Below are positions 5,460 through 6,685 of a stretch of DNA of 6,685 bases, piece after piece. Under the pieces are notes generated by a model. That model was not told the origin of the DNA. It was given only the letters and a program-made list of their open reading frames with translations, and searched no databases. This stretch comes from Aquisalimonas sp. (GTDB taxonomy: Bacteria; Pseudomonadota; Gammaproteobacteria; Nitrococcales; Aquisalimonadaceae), in the NCBI GenBank assembly GCA_007133445.1, contig SLMR01000357.1:1-6685 (forward strand), given 5' to 3'. A program made the position numbers and the translations under genes. The stretch's first letter is position 1. Each line of letters opens with the position of its first letter.

Positions 5460-6065
5460 ATGGACTGCCGCACCCTGCAAACAGACCTGGACGCGATTCT
5501 GGACGGCAGCCGGGGTCAGGCGACCCTGACGGGCGCCCGCACGCATCTGAATCAGTGCGCGGCCTGCCGGGCCCACGTGGCCGACGTGCGCACACTGCAG
5601 CGGGCACTGGCCACTGGCGAGCTTGGCGGCATGCCGGCGGACGTCCGCCAGCGCCTGCTGCGCAACCGACACACGCCGGTGCTGACGGGAGTCGCCGGGG
5701 TCGCCGCGGGGGTGGTACTGGCAGCGGTCGTGGTGCTGCTCTGGCCGGACGCCGACAGCCCCGGCGATCAGGTGGTGGCGGTGGACGACGGTGACTGGCA
5801 GACCACCACCGTGCAGCTCGACTTCCGTAGCGAGCGCGCCCTGACCGGGGTCCGCTTCAGCCTCGAGCTGCCGGACGGGACTGAAGTGAAGGGACACCCC
5901 GGGCAACGGGTGCTGAGCTGGGAGGATGATCTGGACCAGGGGGCCAACCGGCTGCGCATCCCACTGGTCCTCACCAATGAGCCGGGCGGCGAACTGGTCG
6001 CCCGCCTGGAGCATGACGGACGCAGCCGCGAACTGCGGCTCACCGCCGATGAACTGCCACGTTAA
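5460..6065 (+). CDS. Membrane-spanning ZAS-type anti-sigma factor
   Basis: This is the presumed partner of the preceding ECF sigma factor. The 201-residue protein begins with a cytoplasmic domain carrying the zinc-binding anti-sigma signature HLNQCAAC (H29, C33, C36, the Hx3Cx2C core). A linker and one transmembrane helix at about 73-95 (VAGVAAGVVLAAVVVLLW) follow. The remaining roughly 105 residues are periplasmic, with alternating hydrophobic strands, LPDGTEV, RVLSWEDDLDQGANRLRIPL and GGELVARLEHDGRSREL. They look like a small beta-sandwich, which I do not recognise as a named sensor domain. In this class an envelope signal acting on the outer part releases the sigma factor. The chosen ATG is set by the strong ribosome site; an ATG two codons earlier would overlap the sigma stop as ATGA. 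The next gene follows after 21 bases. Confidence 0.88.
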   Translation: MDCRTLQTDLDAILDGSRGQATLTGARTHLNQCAACRAHVADVRTLQRALATGELGGMPADVRQRLLRNRHTPVLTGVAGVAAGVVLAAVVVLLWPDADSPGDQVVAVDDGDWQTTTVQLDFRSERALTGVRFSLELPDGTEVKGHPGQRVLSWEDDLDQGANRLRIPLVLTNEPGGELVARLEHDGRSRELRLTADELPR

Positions 6066-6086
6066 CGACCAACAGGAGGTCGAATC

Positions 6087-6485
6087 ATGACGATGAAACG
6101 CGCAATGCTGCTGGGGCTGATCCTCGTTCCCTTCATGTTCTCACCGCTGCACGCCGACGAGGACGACCTGGACGTGACCATGGACGTCACCGACGAGAAC
6201 GGCGACGAGGAAGAGATCAGCCGCGAACTCAGCCTGCCGGAGAGCGCCTCCGATCAGGGCCGGGAGAGCTCCGAGCAGGGCCTGGATACCGCCAACGAGG
6301 CGCGCGAGCGCGGTGAGGACTTCGGTCAGGACCAGGCCGAGGAAGCACGGGAGCGCGGTGAGGCCGCCCGTGAGCGGGGCGAAGAGCGTGGCTCCGAGGC
6401 CCGGCAGCGCGGCGAGGAAGCGCGGGAGCGTGGCGGCTCGGCCCGGGAGCGCGCCGAGGAGCGGCGCGGCAACCAGCCCGAGTAA
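6087..6485 (+). CDS. Small secreted acidic/charged-helix protein, LEA-like
   Basis: Function unknown; I do not recognise a named family. Residues 1-23 are a signal peptide (MTMKR start, LLGLILVPFMF core, LHA before DEDD). Residues 24-52 are strongly acidic, with 14 Asp/Glu and one Arg. From about 54 to 123 the chain is a long charged helix built from ARERGE-type units (residues 72, 87, 94, 105, 112, 119). A small residue (Ala, Gly or Ser) falls every three or four positions. There is no cysteine, tryptophan or tyrosine. Such 7/11-residue, Ala/Gly-striped, Glu/Arg-rich repeats recall late-embryogenesis-abundant (LEA) stress proteins; this is inference from composition. The ATG has AGGAGG seven bases upstream. 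It is the third gene of the sigma/anti-sigma unit and is followed by its terminator, so it may be a target or co-sensor of that pair. Confidence 0.82.
   Translation: MTMKRAMLLGLILVPFMFSPLHADEDDLDVTMDVTDENGDEEEISRELSLPESASDQGRESSEQGLDTANEARERGEDFGQDQAEEARERGEAARERGEERGSEARQRGEEARERGGSARERAEERRGNQPE
6246..6455 (+). repeat. Degenerate 7/11-residue repeat region within the secreted protein gene
   Basis: The encoded residues 54-123 contain five ARERG/ARQRG units and one ARERA. At DNA level the repeats are partly conserved: 6336-6355 and 6411-6430 agree at 18 of 20 bases, 75 bases apart. That suggests expansion by internal duplication followed by drift. Confidence 0.8.
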
Positions 6486-6494
6486 GAGCGCAAC

Positions 6495-6516
6495 GCCGGG
6501 GCCACATGACCCCGGC
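6495..6516 (+). repeat. GC-rich hairpin in the 3' untranslated region
   Basis: GCCGGGG (6495-6501) pairs perfectly with CCCCGGC (6510-6516) around an eight-base loop, nine bases after the stop codon. It lacks a T-tract. It probably forms a stable 3' stem ahead of the true terminator and may protect the transcript from exonucleases. Confidence 0.6.
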
Positions 6517-6528
6517 CCGTGATCGACG

Positions 6529-6559
6529 AGGTGGTACGGTTATGCCGTGCCACCTTTTT
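6529..6559 (+). terminator. Intrinsic (rho-independent) terminator of the sigma operon
   Basis: AGGTGGTACGG (6529-6539), loop TTATG, CCGTGCCACCT (6545-6555). This is an eleven-base-pair stem with a single G-U wobble, and it runs into five Ts (6555-6559). It ends the sigma/anti-sigma/secreted-protein unit and insulates the next gene. No T-tract exists on the minus strand, so it works in one direction. Confidence 0.9.
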
Positions 6560-6588
6560 CGTGTTCCTGACCGGCGAGCCCGCACCCC

Positions 6589-6685
6589 ATGGTCCGTTAC
6601 GCACTCCTTTTCGTCCTCCTCGCCTTTGCCACAAGCCTTTACGCCGACGCCCGCGACGCTTACCAGGCCGGTCTCGACGCCTTCC
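6589..6685 (+). CDS. Exported protein, probably TPR/Sel1-repeat type, N-terminal part (3' end beyond window)
   Basis: Only 32 codons are present. They encode a signal peptide of about 19-21 residues (MVRYALLFVLLAFATSLYA, then DARDA). The mature start is AYQAGLDAF, which reads like the first helix of a tetratricopeptide or Sel1-like repeat (pattern A..aG..Af). The repeat call rests on one helix and is tentative; the signal peptide is clear. The ATG at 6589 has GGCGAG ten bases upstream. It starts 29 bases after the terminator. I see no clear promoter in that gap, so expression would need a promoter overlapping the terminator or some read-through. Confidence 0.6.
   Translation, partial: MVRYALLFVLLAFATSLYADARDAYQAGLDAF

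Overview
The window reads as a chromosomal segment of a GC-rich gammaproteobacterium. Codon use is G/C-ending throughout. The order comF / bioB-bioC-bioD / DUF2244 / coxB resembles arrangements in Chromatiales/Ectothiorhodospiraceae-type and pseudomonad-type genomes. The lineage call is inference from gene order and protein style, not a measured placement. I see no insertion sequence, phage gene, CRISPR array, tRNA or rRNA, and no gene-free stretch longer than about 170 bases.

Minus-strand block (3655 down to 1). bioB, bioC and bioD form a biotin-ring operon. bioC and bioD overlap at GTGA, and bioF and bioH, often found between bioB and bioC, are absent. After a 169-base gap with a candidate promoter come a DUF2244 membrane protein and the first 86 codons of coxB (cytochrome c oxidase subunit II), which runs off the left edge.

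Divergent region (3656-3739). It holds a good sigma70 promoter for bioB (TTGACA-N16-TACCAT). Over it lies a dyad that closely matches the BirA operator (15 of 18 half-site positions, 15-base spacer). The operator covers the Shine-Dalgarno and start codon of the divergent comF gene, so biotin status may also reach comF.

Plus-strand block (3740-6559). comF (double-stranded DNA uptake or phosphoribosyltransferase-fold protein) is followed by a small membrane-anchored DUF3634-like protein. Then comes a compact three-gene unit: an ECF sigma factor, a membrane-spanning zinc-type anti-sigma factor, and a small secreted protein that is acidic at its N-terminus and then becomes a long charged helix. 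That helix has a continuous stripe of Ala/Gly/Ser every 3.6 residues and resembles LEA-type proteins. The unit ends in a textbook intrinsic terminator. It is the most likely place for poorly described biology: an envelope-sensing sigma/anti-sigma pair with a dedicated secreted helical partner.

Right edge (6589-6685). The first 32 codons of an exported protein, probably of the TPR/Sel1 repeat type, are present.
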